NCBI GenBank assembly: GCA_024811115.1
Contig: JAKOGH010000658.1
Location: 17,961-81,960 of the forward strand
Reading direction: 5' to 3'
Length of the DNA stretch: 64,000 nucleotides
Source of the DNA: Terana coerulea
Taxonomy: Eukaryota; Basidiomycota; Agaricomycetes; Polyporales; Phanerochaetaceae
A program made the position numbers and the translations under genes. Below are positions 24,336 through 35,028 of the stretch, in pieces (positions within the stretch are counted from its first letter, which is position 1; the number at the start of each line of letters is the position of its first letter). The notes under the pieces were generated by a model, which searched no databases, was not told where the DNA came from, and saw nothing but the letters and a program-made list of their open reading frames with translations.

Positions 24336-24721
24336 CTGTATGGGTACAGGGAAAGATACATGAGTACCGCAGAGTGCTCATCCAGACTATGTAGGGCTAT
24401 ATGCCTACATGTAGTGCGGCGTGGATTTCTCATTTCCCTCTGTGCGGAGGGGTTTATCGAGTCTCGGGTTTAAACCCGGCTCTGGGCGGGGGTTTTTCTC
24501 GAGAGCATCGGTTTTCGGGCCAGAGTGCCGCCGGAGACGGCCCTTCCTGTCCGTAAGGGGGAAGAAAAGGGCACCTATCCCAGGGGGTGCCCCGGCGAGT
24601 TGACACCACGGACACACGGATTCACACTCAACGGACCCAGTAGATACAGATCTATTAGCACCGGAGCTCATGCGGTTCGTCCCGCGCTTCGTTAACAATA
24701 CCAGATTTCAAAAAAAAAAAA
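24336..24721 (+). mobile_element. non-LTR retrotransposon insertion (SINE or 5'-truncated LINE)
   Basis: 386-bp segment ending in a run of 13 A residues, flanked by a perfect 14-bp direct repeat AGAGTCAAATGATT (24322-24335 and 24722-24735). A poly(A) tail with a long target duplication is the hallmark of target-primed reverse transcription. The body is GC-rich, contains a perfect GGGTTTAAACCC palindrome near 24466, and has no convincing open frame. Whether it is a SINE or the 3' end of a LINE cannot be decided; no good A box was found. Confidence 0.88.
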
Positions 24722-24735
24722 AGAGTCAAATGATT

Positions 24736-26611
24736 GCTGTTCACTTCGGATGTCCATCGGTGAGCAGTCGCGTATTATGCCTGCGCCTCATAGCTCACAC
24801 TGGCAAGCAGCCGGCTACTCTTCATGGCTGGTACGACGAGCCGCGCTGCTTGGTGCACGCTCCCAATGTGTCGCGCCATGCCAGTGGGTATATATGCTCA
24901 AGTCAGATGTTGCGCTAATTAGCAGTAGAGCAATGCTCATGTTTCGCTGCACTTTGGCTGTCTACATAGCGGCCGCATCAGCTGAAGGCACAGATGCGCA
25001 GAAAGCGGACGCACGTAGGCGACAATATATATTGTATCCATGACCCATCTCTGCCTTCCTCTGCAAGATAACCGGTCGGTGCGGGTAGCCTAGGAGAACC
25101 ATTCAAGGTTCTATAGCAGCTATGAGTCGGAAGTGGAGTGCGATTCAGGAATGGTGAACGCAAGGTAACCGTCGAATGCGAGCCAGAGTCAGCATTTCAA
25201 CTCATTTTAGTTTGTTTGAACGGGCGTCGGGCGCTTTGGCATTTGATTGACTTCCAAATCCGGCTCTACGGCAATGCGCGAATCCTTCCCACGGTCAAGA
25301 TTTTGCCCTGCCCTCGCTCTGCCCATCCCGTAGTCTCGTTCCCATCCGCTCTGAACTCCGAAAGCACAAGGCTTTCGGCCAGTGAGTCGGACATCGAAAA
25401 AGCGATGTTCACTGGCTCGTTAGAGCGTCTGGTGAGTTTGGATCATCCGGGTGTGGATCGCTCGCACGTGACGGCTCTCTGGCTTGCTCTCGCTGTCGAC
25501 AACGACCGTTCCTTGCCCTTTCCTCCCCTGCTAGACTCGGTTCATGTTCTCCCAGCCTCCCGCGCCCATTACATTTTTCTCTCAGCCTATTTTCTACATG
25601 CTGAGCCCGAATAGCGCTTCACAAGCGGACGGCAATTTTGCCGAGCCAGCTACACTGGGTGAGTTAGTGTGAAGGCTTCTCGAGTGCAGCGCATGAGTAG
25701 GGCATTATGAGAGGGAAGGGGACGCTATGAGATACCAATGGGTACTCCTCCACGGTGCGTCTTCTTTGCTTGAGCCTATTAATTTTTGTGCACCTAGAGC
25801 CTTTTCATGTAGCTTTGTCTGTGGTGATTCCAACCCCTGCAACTATCAAGTTAGCTGTGAACAGGCCTTATACACCCTGAGAAGCCCATTCTGCGCAGTC
25901 TTCGCACCTTATTCTTGTCGGCTGCATGTGTAGCAGCCCATTATGTTTTCTCTTACACTCTAACTTGTTTTTGGCCGCTGGCAGGCTTCTAGTTGGGTCC
26001 TTGTCCCATCTTATATTCAATACTTGAAGCCTCCACATGTGTGTGACTTTTTAACCCAAGATAACAATATATAAATGAGACTACGCGCATACAAAGAGCT
26101 CCAAGTGTTGAGTGACAAGCGAGAGCAGCAACTGTGAAGCGAGCAGGCGCGGTCACGTGCGAGCGATCTACACCGGACGGTTCAAAGTGACCAGACGTTC
26201 TGTTACATTACCGTGCATCGACTTTTCGATCTCCGCACGGCAGGTCCTGTAGGGCCAATGTCATAGATACGGCTGGGAACGAGACTACCCATCCCGTAGT
26301 TTGCCCTCATCGGACTGGCTCAGCGTCACTATGTGAGCTCATGGTTTCCCTTCATGAGAGCAGTCGCTACTAGCTACCACTCATTTTTAGATGGGCGTTC
26401 GCCCATACACTCATCAGTGATCTTTTTCCGGCAGTGGCGTATGCTATAACGAGGCCCACGCGACTCGCTGCTGCAAATAGTCTGACATCAATATTGTTGT
26501 CAGTGGGTATCTTCCACTCAAATATAAATAACTATGCTCTATGAAGCGGCTGCAAATTGCCAAGCCACATCCTCTCCCTTCCGCCCTTGCTGGCAATACA
26601 GCTTTGCTGAC
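24736..26611. other. intergenic, possible weak exon near 25545
   Basis: Open frame 25138-25614 has no motif. An alternative frame from about 25545 reads MFSQPPAPITFFSQPIF and runs to a GT donor near 25660, which looks like a short low-complexity first exon but is unsupported downstream. A TATA-like AATATAAATAA lies at 26520-26530, just before the oxidoreductase gene. Confidence 0.3.
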
Positions 26612-27155
26612 ATGTCTCTACCCATTGGTTTAGGTGTCATCGGCCTTTCAGTTTCTGGAGGCTGGGGTGCTGTCCTACTTTCTCCTGTTCTCCCTCCTTC
26701 TCCTCTCGCGTCAAACTACAAGCTAGTTACGTTGTGCACCACATCCCCGGAGTCTGCCAAGGCCACGGTGACGAAGTATTCTTCTACCCTGGGCTATATG
26801 GTGACGGCTTATCACGGTCAAGCTGGATACCGCGACATTACCCATGACCCGGAAGTGGTCATGATAATCGTGGTTGTACGCGTCAGCGCTCACAAGGACG
26901 CCCTTCTTCCCGCTCTTGAAGCCGGCAAGGCCGTTTTCGCTGAATGGCCACTTGGACAAAACGCTCAGGAAACTAAAGAGCTCGCAGATTTATTGGAAGG
27001 GAAGAGGTTGAGGGCGTCATTCAGCCTCCTTCCCGGCGCTCCCTGCGAGTTGCTCTCAACTGTACGGACTCCGGCCCGCTTGGACCGAACTCTCGGACGC
27101 AACTCTCAGTTCTGGGAGAGGTTCACGTCGGGCGTTCACGCCTCCCAGCCGGAAA
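26612..27155 (+). pseudogene. oxidoreductase fragment 1: NAD-binding Rossmann half
   Basis: Begins MSLPIGLGVIGLSVSGGWG, a Rossmann entry with the usual GxxGxG-like turn. It continues YKLVTLCTTSPESAKATV, GYRDITHDPEVVMIIVVVRV and HKDALLPALEAGKAVFAEWP, the conserved segment in which Gfo/Idh/MocA proteins contact nicotinamide (normally EKP; here EWP). From about 27000 the frame degenerates; another frame gives sequence more like the family (DSG.LG followed by TQLSV). An in-frame upstream ATG exists at 26534, but family alignment favours 26612. Coding sequence stops at the target duplication 27151-27155, where copia element B starts. Confidence 0.82.
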
Positions 27156-27304
27156 TATTCGAGGCATACGAGTAAATGAAGGGGTGGATTCAACAACAAC
27201 GAGATGGATGTAGCGTACAGCCGGATGTGTCTACGGGAATAAGGTTTGTGCCACCGGCATCATCCCGGGCTTGGTGGTGAGACGCCCAAACACCAAATTC
27301 CAAC
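27156..27304 (-). repeat. element B 3' LTR, 149 bp
   Basis: Pairs with 33991-34136. The minus-strand LTR starts GTTGGAATTTGGTGTTTGG and is preceded by the polypurine-like CACCAAGTGGGCAT, matching the tract of element C (AAGTGGGCA). Confidence 0.88.
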
Positions 27305-27599
27305 ATGCCCACTTGGTGAGCACAACATAGAAAGGACAAAACAGATGACGAATGAAGGGAAGCGCACAATGCGCCCGCTGGGGCGGGCGGCCAGGGCAAG
27401 TGAAAATGCAAAACGGAAACATACGAGAAAATGCGAAATTGTCCAGTACAATCCAGCAAAAACCAACCCTCGAACCTGAACCTTCCAAGATCCAACAATT
27501 GTACTTGCTGCGCTTTCCTGACCTCCTGGATACAATGCCAATGTTATGGCAATGACGATGTGCTGGCAGTATAGCAAATGAGATATACAATGTGCTGGC

Positions 27600-27908
27600 A
27601 GTACAGCCGGACAGAATATACGATCTGTTCAGAAGAGAGTGACATACTCATCTCCAACAGCAGTGACGTTGGCAAAAGATTCCCTACTGATGTAGCAAGG
27701 GGAGCAGGGGTGGTGCAGTACTGAGCAATGTGTCCAGGCTTGCTATAATGGTAGTAGCCATCAGACAGAGTCAAGGCAGTAGCAGCAGTAGCACAATGAA
27801 GCGTGCTGCCAGCCTTTGCAACGAGAGCAACAGCCTCGACAAACTGGTTGAGTTGCTCTTCAGCCTCAACAAGGCTTGCAGTGATGTTTGGGATTGTGAG
27901 AGTCATAG
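27600..27908 (-). pseudogene. element B gag, C-terminal part with decayed zinc knuckle
   Basis: Minus-strand MTLTIPNITASLVEAEEQLN continues the helical end of Gag, then YYHYSKPGHIAQYC, a CX2CX4HX4C zinc knuckle in which both leading cysteines have become tyrosines. It resumes exactly at the left target duplication of element A, which supports the nesting. Confidence 0.72.
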
Positions 27909-27913
27909 ATGTA

Positions 27914-28370
27914 TAACAAAAATATGCACTGATATCAAAGTTTGCAAGGGTCCGGCTCGCAAGGCGGATGCGTGTGAGGCTAATAAACAGACAGTCAGTC
28001 TGAAGCTCGGAGTAAGGGAAAGTCTCTGGTATGTATTCACCTAACAAACAGACAGTTAGTCCGAACTACAGTGGTATGTGAGTATATGATGTATCTGTGA
28101 GAACGAAGGGCTACGCACACTCAGAGTAAGGGAAAGTCTCTGAGGGTGCTCGAACGGAAAGAGTGGGTATATAAGAGAGTGATTGGTTGCTAGTAGCGAG
28201 CCTAGAAATTAAGGGACAGGGACAGAGAACAAGTCAGAAGGGTAAACGAAACAAGTCTGTACTAGAAAATCAATAGACCTTGTGGCGCTGATGTGCTGAT
28301 ACACCAGGGCGTCTATGCGCAACATGCACATGCATGCTTGTGCGCCCGCACTCAGTTTCCAACTTCGACA
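27914..28370 (-). repeat. element A 3' LTR, 457 bp
   Basis: Ends fixed by the target duplication and by comparison with three other copies. On the minus strand it has a TATA-like TCTTATATACCC in the usual place. Confidence 0.93.
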
Positions 28371-28377
28371 CTCTCCT

Positions 28378-31300
28378 TCAAGCCTTTTTGAGGCCTAAGG
28401 CAGAAGTGAAGTCCTTGGCCTTCATTGAAGGGAGCGCCTTAGTAAGGGTATCAGCAACTATATTGTCGGTAGGGTAGTAGACGACAATGAGGTTCTTGTG
28501 GTCGATATGGTAGCAAATAAAATGAAAACGAATGTCGATATGTTTAGTGCAAGAGTGGAAGCGGTTGTTTTTGGCTAGGGCGATGGTGCTTTGGTTGTTT
28601 GAGTAGAGCGTTGTTGCGTTGGAGAGCATGAGCCAGACCTCAGTGGAGTAGCTGTGAAGCCAGAGCGCCTCCTTCACAGCATGTGCAAGAGCGACATACT
28701 TGGCCTCAGAAGTCAACTGTGCCACAATTTCCTGCCATTTTAACGACTAGGAAACGGCACCGCCGATGAGGAAAGCATAGCCCGAGATAGCCTGATGTCC
28801 TTCGGTACTCATACCGTTAGCATTAGAGTAGCCAACTAAGGGCTCGCTGCTATCGCCTCCAAGGGTAACAGCAAAGTCACGCGTGCCCTTGAGGTACGCA
28901 TAAACACAACGGAGCTGGTTCCAGTGGTGCATACCCGGGTTCTCTGAGTAGCGCGCAAGCTGAGAGACAGCGTACAAGATGTCAAGTCGAGTAGTGACTG
29001 CAGCATACATGAGAGCACCAAGTGCTTGATGATAGGGCTTATAACGCATGGCAGCAACCTCCTCCGGAGTAGACGCACAGTCATCCTTGGACAACTGCAC
29101 ATGCGGGTCCATCGGAATAGTGAAGCGGCTTGATGTTCTCGAAACCGTACCGACTAATGATCTGGTCGATGTCAGCACGTTAAGAGAACGAAATCGTATG
29201 CTTCTCCAGGTCACAAGTGATGGCCATACCAAGCAGCCAGCAAAGATTCTCGAGTGGCGTCAGCCTGGATGTGCGAAGTCGATCTTGTTGCTCATGTGCT
29301 AGAGAATCTTTGCCTCTGGAGCAATGAGAGTGAGGTCGTCAACGTGGGCAGAGATAATGGTGATATGCCCGCCAGGAAGGTGCCGAAAGAATACGGCATG
29401 ATCGTGCTCAGAGTGAGTAAGACCACAGCCGGTTATAATCCCACAAAGGGCCAAAGCTCAGCGTCGGCCTGCCTGCTTCAGCCCATGGAGCGCAACCTTG
29501 AGACGAAGGACTTGACCAGGCAGTCACAGCCGGCGGCAGACGCATGTAGATAATCTCGTCAGGCTTCAGTTGCCCATAGAGGAAAGCCAATCAGATGTCT
29601 TTTTGGTCCAAGAAATAACTGAGTCGAGCGGCCAGAGCTGCGTTCGCACGCTGCGAAGGCATCTTCGCCACTGGAGCAAAGGTATCATCTGAGAAGAAGT
29701 TGATTCCCTCGACTTGAGTGAATCCTTGTGCAATGAGACGTGTCGCGGGAGGCTGAGATAGCGCTCAGTGCATTGAGCTTCACCTTGTAGACCCAGCAAG
29801 AGCCAATGACATTTGCGCCATCAGGAGGATCAGCATACTCCCAGGAATTGTGAGACAGGAGTCGAGAGACCTCGTTGTCCATAGTGTCCTGTCACTGAGG
29901 TGCGTACTGATCACAAAGAGCTTCCTAGTGTGTTTGGGGATTGAGACCTAGCATCTCAGAGTGAGCTGCTTTAAAGTTCGCCTCCAGGACGTGAACATCC
30001 TCATTGACTTCATTGCCAGAGATCGCCGTACCACCTTGCAGAGTGCGAATTCTTGCTGAGCGGCAAAGGAGTGGGAAAGGGTCAAAGGATTTAGGGCGAA
30101 GGCTGAGGGTGTCATCGTTGTCAGAGTTCTGCTCCATGACTGAAATGTCGTTGCGTGCATTGTCCGGGAAATCATCAAGACTGTAATCCTCCTCCTTAAG
30201 GAGTGGAACCTCCTAAAATGAGAAGGTGACATCGCGCTCGACTGAGATCTTGCGCTTAGACGGCCAGTAGACGCAATAGCCATTTGACATCGAATCGAAG
30301 CCAAGCCAACGGCACTCGACTGCACGCGCATCGATCTTGCTTGCGTCCTTGAGCTTGATGAAAAGATTGACCCAAAGGGATGCACGTCGGACAGGTTGGG
30401 CTTCTTTCCAAAGCGGCGCTCAAAGGGCATAGTGAAATTGATCCCAGAATGGGGAGTACAATTGAAAAGCCAGACGGCATGCTGCATAGCCTCGCCCCAA
30501 AGTGTGCGAGGCAAGCCTGACAAGATGAGGAGGAGTGCGGACAATGTTCAGGATTGTACCGTGAGTTCGCTTGGTGGAGCTATTGTGCTGAGGCGTGTCG
30601 TGCACCGTAAGCCACTGGATTGTACCCTGATGTGTGAGATGGTCAAGGAAGTCGGTCCCAGTAAACTCGCCACCCCGGTCCGACTGGACAGCCTTGATCT
30701 TCATGCCATGCTGCGTGTAAAGACGGGCCTCGTAGCCAATGTACTTTCGCGAAGGCTTCATCTTTGGTGCAAAGTAAAGGCTGCTCGAGCCAGAGCGTGG
30801 CGTCGTCGAGCATGGTGAGCGAGTACTGGCAGTGGCTAGTCATCTGAACAGGGGCAGGGCCCCAGACATCCATGTAGATGCGGTCGCCAAAGTTCGCAGT
30901 GCGGAGAGGACCAATATGAAGCGACAGGCTTGCGCACTGCCTTAGCACGCATGCAGACAGTACACTCCCCTTCAAGCTGCTGCTCAGAATTGACCTTGAT
31001 ACCCACAAAGGAGCCCGCTTTGATCATCTTTCGCAAATATGCGAAAAAGGCATGCCCAAGACGCTGGTGCAGCTCCATAAGCAAAACCTATGGTAAGACA
31101 GCTGCAGAGTTTGCCTCATTGTGATAGACGCGGTAGAGGCCTCGGACCTTCAGGATTGAACAGATCACCGCATCGGAATGTTGAGTGACTTGACAGTGGC
31201 CGTCACCAATATGCATGATAAGACCAGCATCGTCAAAACGACCAAGAGAGATGAGGGTGGCACACATGTCAGAGCGTACAGTATGTCCTTGAGAAGGATC

Positions 31301-32555
31301 TCAACAAAGTCATTGCCCTTCGGAGCTACGATCTTCATGTCGCCTAGACCACAGGCAGAGAAAGATGTCTTGCCTGCAGCGTGCACAGAGCGCTCGGGAA
31401 TTTCGCAAAAATTTGACAGCATATGCTGGAAGGGGGACATATGATTCGTAGCACCGAAGTTGTAGATTTCGACCACAGTGTCGTACGTCGAAGCAAGCAC
31501 GTCGTCAATAGACTCGTCAGCAGCGGCCCAGCCCTTGTTGTAAACTTCAGCTATCTTCGCAGAGGCTGCTGGTGGGGACTTCGCAGCAGGTGTCATCTCA
31601 GAAGACGTCAAGAGTTCTCTTGCGCAGAATGCGCACTCTCCAAGTACTTCTTCTTCAACGGGCATATGTTAGCCCAGTGCCCTTCCCAGAGCACTTGAAG
31701 TAAGTAATGTTGTCATCAGATGACGACAACAATTTCGCACCTCCTCCGGCATTCGACTTTCCTCCTCGCTGACCCTTGCCCTTGCTCTTGGCTTTCCATC
31801 GGAATCCACTGCAATGGAGGCTTCGTCCTTCGGCTTAGAGCTCGAGTGAGCAACAGTCGAATGAAACTGAGCTTTAGCATGCAACAGCGGCATAAGCTTT
31901 GTGGAAAAGACGGTGCGAGGGGTGATAGGGTTCTGGGAGTTGTAGATGGTGATGGCGGCTTCATAGGCGGTGACGATATGTTCGAAGAATGTGGGGACAA
32001 ACAAGATGAGAGCGTCCGTGAAGGTCCTATCCTCGAGAGTGATGCCGGCCTCCACAATCTCCTCCTTCAGCTGAATGAGGCGATCGAAATGCTCTTGCAT
32101 CTTCTTGTCATTTTTGCAAGTCAGCAAAAACAAGCACTTTTGGGTGTTCGCCTCAGAAGTGGCGGTGGACTGCCCAAAGCGGACCTTCATCACTGAGATG
32201 ACATCCTTCGAACCTTCGCCGTAGATGCGATGTTCATGAAAATCGAATCAGAGAGCTTGCTAACGAGTGCTGCCAGTAAAGCATTCCCTTCAGCCTCCTT
32301 GTCCGCAGGGATGACAGCATCATTCAGCAGAGTCTTCGACGCTAAGCCAAGCGCAGCGAAGTTAACCTGCTGGATCCACCTCCAACAATACGTTTCGCCC
32401 GCCTTCAGCAAAGGGATGGACGAGAACACCTTCTGGATGGTGTTGACAGCGCTTGGCATGTCGATGAAAGAGGGCGTGAGAGGGCGTGGAACAGGGGCCG
32501 GGTTTGATTGGGAGAATGAGGACAGCGTAGGACTCGGAAAGAAGCGCATTGCCAT
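28378..32555 (-). pseudogene. element A gag-pol polyprotein, multiply frameshifted
   Basis: Read downwards: Gag (from 32555; KAGETYCWRWIQQVNFAALG, then KKMQEHFDRLIQLKEEI at 32100), protease region with the active-site aspartate changed to glutamate (EIYNFGATNHMSPF at 31450), the integrase zinc-binding HHCC region (LHQRLGHAFFAYLRKM ... CTVCMRAKAV at 31080), and integrase core (AVQSDRGGEFTGTDF at 30690). Next come reverse transcriptase pieces (YKPYHQALGALMYAAVTTR at 29050) and RNase H (SEAKYVALAHAVKEALWLHS at 28705, TKHIDIRFHFICYHI), ending LGLKKA with a stop at 28378. At least six frame changes and several stops are present; the RT core near 29.4-29.9 kb is the most decayed part. Confidence 0.88.
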
Positions 32556-32861
32556 GCAATCCGGTGGACCTGTTCTGGAGCGATGGAAGCGGCCCAGGGT
32601 TTGTCACAGGCACTAAGAGGACGGTTTTTGCGGTTGGGGCAAGGTTGCTCCAAGCAGGTGATCCAATGAACATCGAGTTCGGGGTCTGGATCATACTAAC
32701 AATCGGTGATGTCAGTCTGGTCAAAGATGTGCGAGGCGTTGTTGCAGGGATGCTGCAAGCCGGTGTGGTGACTGAACATATGCCGGAGGGGATGAGAACG
32801 AAAGGAGTGTGTGAAAGACCACCAGGTGAGCAAGACTAGACATTGATGTCAAAACCTCTCA

Positions 32862-32873
32862 GAGCTCATAACC
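32862..32873 (-). other. element A primer-binding site (half-tRNA type)
   Basis: Minus-strand GGTTATGAGCTC directly after the 5' LTR. It is complementary to the anticodon-loop region of initiator tRNA-Met (GGGCTCATAACC in yeast), the half-tRNA primer known for copia and Ty5. Confidence 0.8.
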
Positions 32874-33329
32874 TAACAAAGATATGCACTGATATCAGAG
32901 TTCGCAAGGGTCCGGCTTGCAAGGCGGATGCATGTGAGGCTAACAAACAGACAGTCAGTCCGAAGCTCAGAGTAAGGGAAAGTCTCTGGTATGTATTCAC
33001 CTAACAAACAAACCGTCAGTCCGAACTACAGCGGTATGTGAGTGCATGACGTGTCTGTGAGAACAAAGGGCTACGCATGCTCAGAGTAAGGGAAAGTCTC
33101 TGAGGGTGCTCGAACGGAGAGAGTGGGTATATAAAAGAGTGATTGGTTGCTCGTAGCAAGCTTAGAAATTAAGGGACAGTGACGGAGAACAAGTCAGGGA
33201 GGTAAATGAAACAAGTCCGTACTAGGGATTCAATAGACCTTGTAGCGCTGATGCGCCAATGCGCCAGGGCATTTATGCGCAACAGCGCGTGCATGCCTGC
33301 GCGCCTGCACTCAGTCTCCAACTTCGACA
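32874..33329 (-). repeat. element A 5' LTR, 456 bp
   Basis: Left edge is set by the primer-binding site GGTTATGAGCTC on the minus strand (32873-32862); right edge is TGTCGAAGTTGG. Confidence 0.93.
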
Positions 33330-33334
33330 ACGTA

Positions 33335-33863
33335 TGCATAAGGGAGGTGGCAACGGCGGTGTATGTGGGGGTAAGGGCAAAAATAAGGATGTCAGTGACC
33401 TCCTCAGCGTCAAAAGTGACTCCGATGGCTTTGAGCTTCGATACAAGAGTCGTGATGTCTGTGACGTAGGTGATAATTGGCTTGGAGGTGTCATGAACGT
33501 CGTATATAGCTGACGCTTCAGTATAATGCGATTTGCGCGCCCACTGCGCTTGTAGATGCTGGACAGCGCAACCCAAGCCTCTGGAGCGGTGGTGCAGTGT
33601 CAGATGTAAATCGTCTGGCTCTGCTCCACAGCCAGCTCGATGGCGGTAAGACCTTCCTCTAAACACCAATCCTACTATGCTTGACCCTCTGTGTCCATCT
33701 TCAATGGCTGTGTCAGTGTACCCTTCACCACTGGCCAAGTGAACAAACTTAAGCAACGGAGGATCATTTGCATTCCGAACTGCCAATCATAGAAGTTCTC
33801 TCCATTGAGCTTGGAGATAGATGCGATGAGCGAGTTGACATTGGTGGAATGGGTAGTTGCCAT
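33335..33863 (-). pseudogene. element B gag, N-terminal part
   Basis: Begins MATTHSTNVNSLIASISKLN and continues NGENFYDWQFGMQMILR, the opening of copia-type Gag (DUF4219/UBN2 pattern). After frame changes come SKPIITYVTDITTLVSKLKA and FDAEEVTDILIFALTPTY. The sequence stops abruptly at the target duplication of element A (33330-33334) and continues on the far side of A at 27908. Confidence 0.8.
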
Positions 33864-33978
33864 TTTGGGAACGGGAGAAGGAGCACTGCAAAGAGTGCGA
33901 GAATTGACCGAAATGAAATAAGTGTGAGAGTTCGAAGGAAAATAAGCGGTGCTGCAACTTTGTTTAAGCTGGGGGCCG

Positions 33979-33990
33979 GGGCTCATAACC
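33979..33990 (-). other. element B primer-binding site (half-tRNA type)
   Basis: Minus-strand GGTTATGAGCCC directly after the 5' LTR; same motif as in elements A and C. Confidence 0.8.
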
Positions 33991-34136
33991 TATTCAAGTA
34001 TATGAGTAAACAAAGGGGTGGATTCAATGACAACGAGACAGATGTAGCATACAGTGGATGTGTCTATGAGAATAAGGTTTGCACCATTAGCATCATCTGG
34101 GCTTGGTGGCGAGACACCTAAACACCAAATTCCAAC
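33991..34136 (-). repeat. element B 5' LTR, 146 bp
   Basis: Minus-strand 5' LTR, directly adjoining the primer-binding site at 33979-33990. It differs from the left copy mainly by transitions, so B is an old insertion compared with the TRIM at 17.5 kb. Confidence 0.88.
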
Positions 34137-34308
34137 GGAAAACTTGAAGGGGCGAGCTGAGGAAGGAGCTTGGACGTCATTGGGTCATAGATTCGGTGAA
34201 GTCCTGCTCTTTGGAAGGTGAGCCACAGTTAAAAGTCTCTAAAGGCAAATACACTTAGTCTGTCAGTCTCACAGATTATTGAGGTTGTCCAGGTCGGGAG
34301 GAATAGGG
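34137..34308 (+). pseudogene. tentative oxidoreductase fragment between insertions
   Basis: After the right GGAAA duplication the interrupted frame continues for about 26 codons (including EEGAWTSLGHRFGEVLLFGR) to a GT donor at about 34219. A CAG acceptor near 34274 follows, then a few codons before the next insertion at 34309. This is what a gene cut by element B should show, but the residues do not match the family clearly, so it is tentative. Confidence 0.4.
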
Positions 34309-34570
34309 TGTCAAAGTTGGAGACTGAGTGCAGGGCGCACAGGCATGCATGCGCGTGCTGCGCATAGACACCCTGGTGCATCAGCACATCAATGCCACAA
34401 GGTCTATTGATTCCCTAGTACAGACTTGTTTTGTTTACCCTCCTGACTCGTTCTCCATCTCTGTCCCCTAATTTCCAGGCTCACTACTAGCAACCGATCA
34501 CTCTCTTATATATCCACTCTCTCCGTTCGAGCACTCTCAGAGACTTTCCCATACTCCTGAGCATGCGAAC

Positions 34571-34943
34571 TATTGGAATTTATTGTTTCACCATGCATGA
34601 ACACTCCTCCATTCCTTCTTTCCTTTTCTGGACACTGCACTGGTTGCATAAGCGCCTGACGTAATCCTATATAGTAGCTTAGTCAGCCATCTTGTACACC
34701 AGCTCGTTGGCTCCATTCTCAGTGCCTCAGCTCTTCTCCACACACGAGACAGAGAACTGAGATATGTCAGCTTCTTTAATGGACACTGTAAACAGTTCGC
34801 TGATGCGCTGTAGCACTCTCATTTTATATCTGTCTGCTTAGGTTCTCAATACAGTTCTTCTCCGCACATGAGACAGAGAACTGAGCACTCTTGTTTTATT
34901 TCTGTCTGCTTAGCTGTGAGCCTGGTCCCTGATGCATTCGAAA
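34571..34943 (+). repeat. element C 5' LTR with internal duplication, 373 bp
   Basis: Begins TATTGGAATTTATTG. A block around GACAGAGAACTGAG ... TCTGTCTGCTTAG occurs twice here (about 34748-34906) but once in the 3' LTR. Confidence 0.9.
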
Positions 34944-34955
34944 GGTTATGAGCCC
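34944..34955 (+). other. element C primer-binding site (half-tRNA type)
   Basis: GGTTATGAGCCC directly after the 5' LTR at 34943; same motif as in elements A and B. Confidence 0.85.
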
Positions 34956-35028
34956 CGGTAGCTCTAACTAGGCCCAGCAACACACTCATTTATTCTCCTG
35001 TATCGACTACATCTATGCTACCTCTGCG

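Larger units (their letters stand above)
27914..33329 (-). mobile_element. Ty1/copia element A, full-length but decayed, nested in B
   Basis: 5.4-kb element with LTRs 27914-28370 and 32874-33329. Target duplication is ATGTA (27909-27913) versus ACGTA (33330-33334), one transition apart. Minus-strand order is 5' LTR, primer-binding site (32873-32862), gag, protease, integrase, reverse transcriptase, RNase H, polypurine tract, 3' LTR. The order integrase-before-RT places it in copia. The reading frame is broken many times, so it is not autonomous now. Other LTRs of this family occur at 6500-6884 and 34309-40955. Confidence 0.93.
27156..34136 (-). mobile_element. copia element B, non-autonomous, interrupted by element A
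   Basis: Bounded by short LTRs (27156-27304 and 33991-34136) and a perfect 5-bp duplication GGAAA (27151-27155; 34137-34141). Reading on the minus strand, the primer-binding site GGTTATGAGCCC (33990-33979) is followed by gag (33863-33335). Gag is then interrupted by element A (27914-33329) and resumes at 27908-27600 with a decayed zinc knuckle (YYHYSKPGHIAQYC). No protease, integrase or reverse transcriptase remains, so B was a gag-only derivative of roughly 1.5 kb before A arrived. Confidence 0.87.

Noticed and set aside
13389..26600. A complete secondary-metabolite cluster
   Set aside because: No polyketide, peptide or terpene synthase and no pathway regulator is present; only tailoring-type enzymes.
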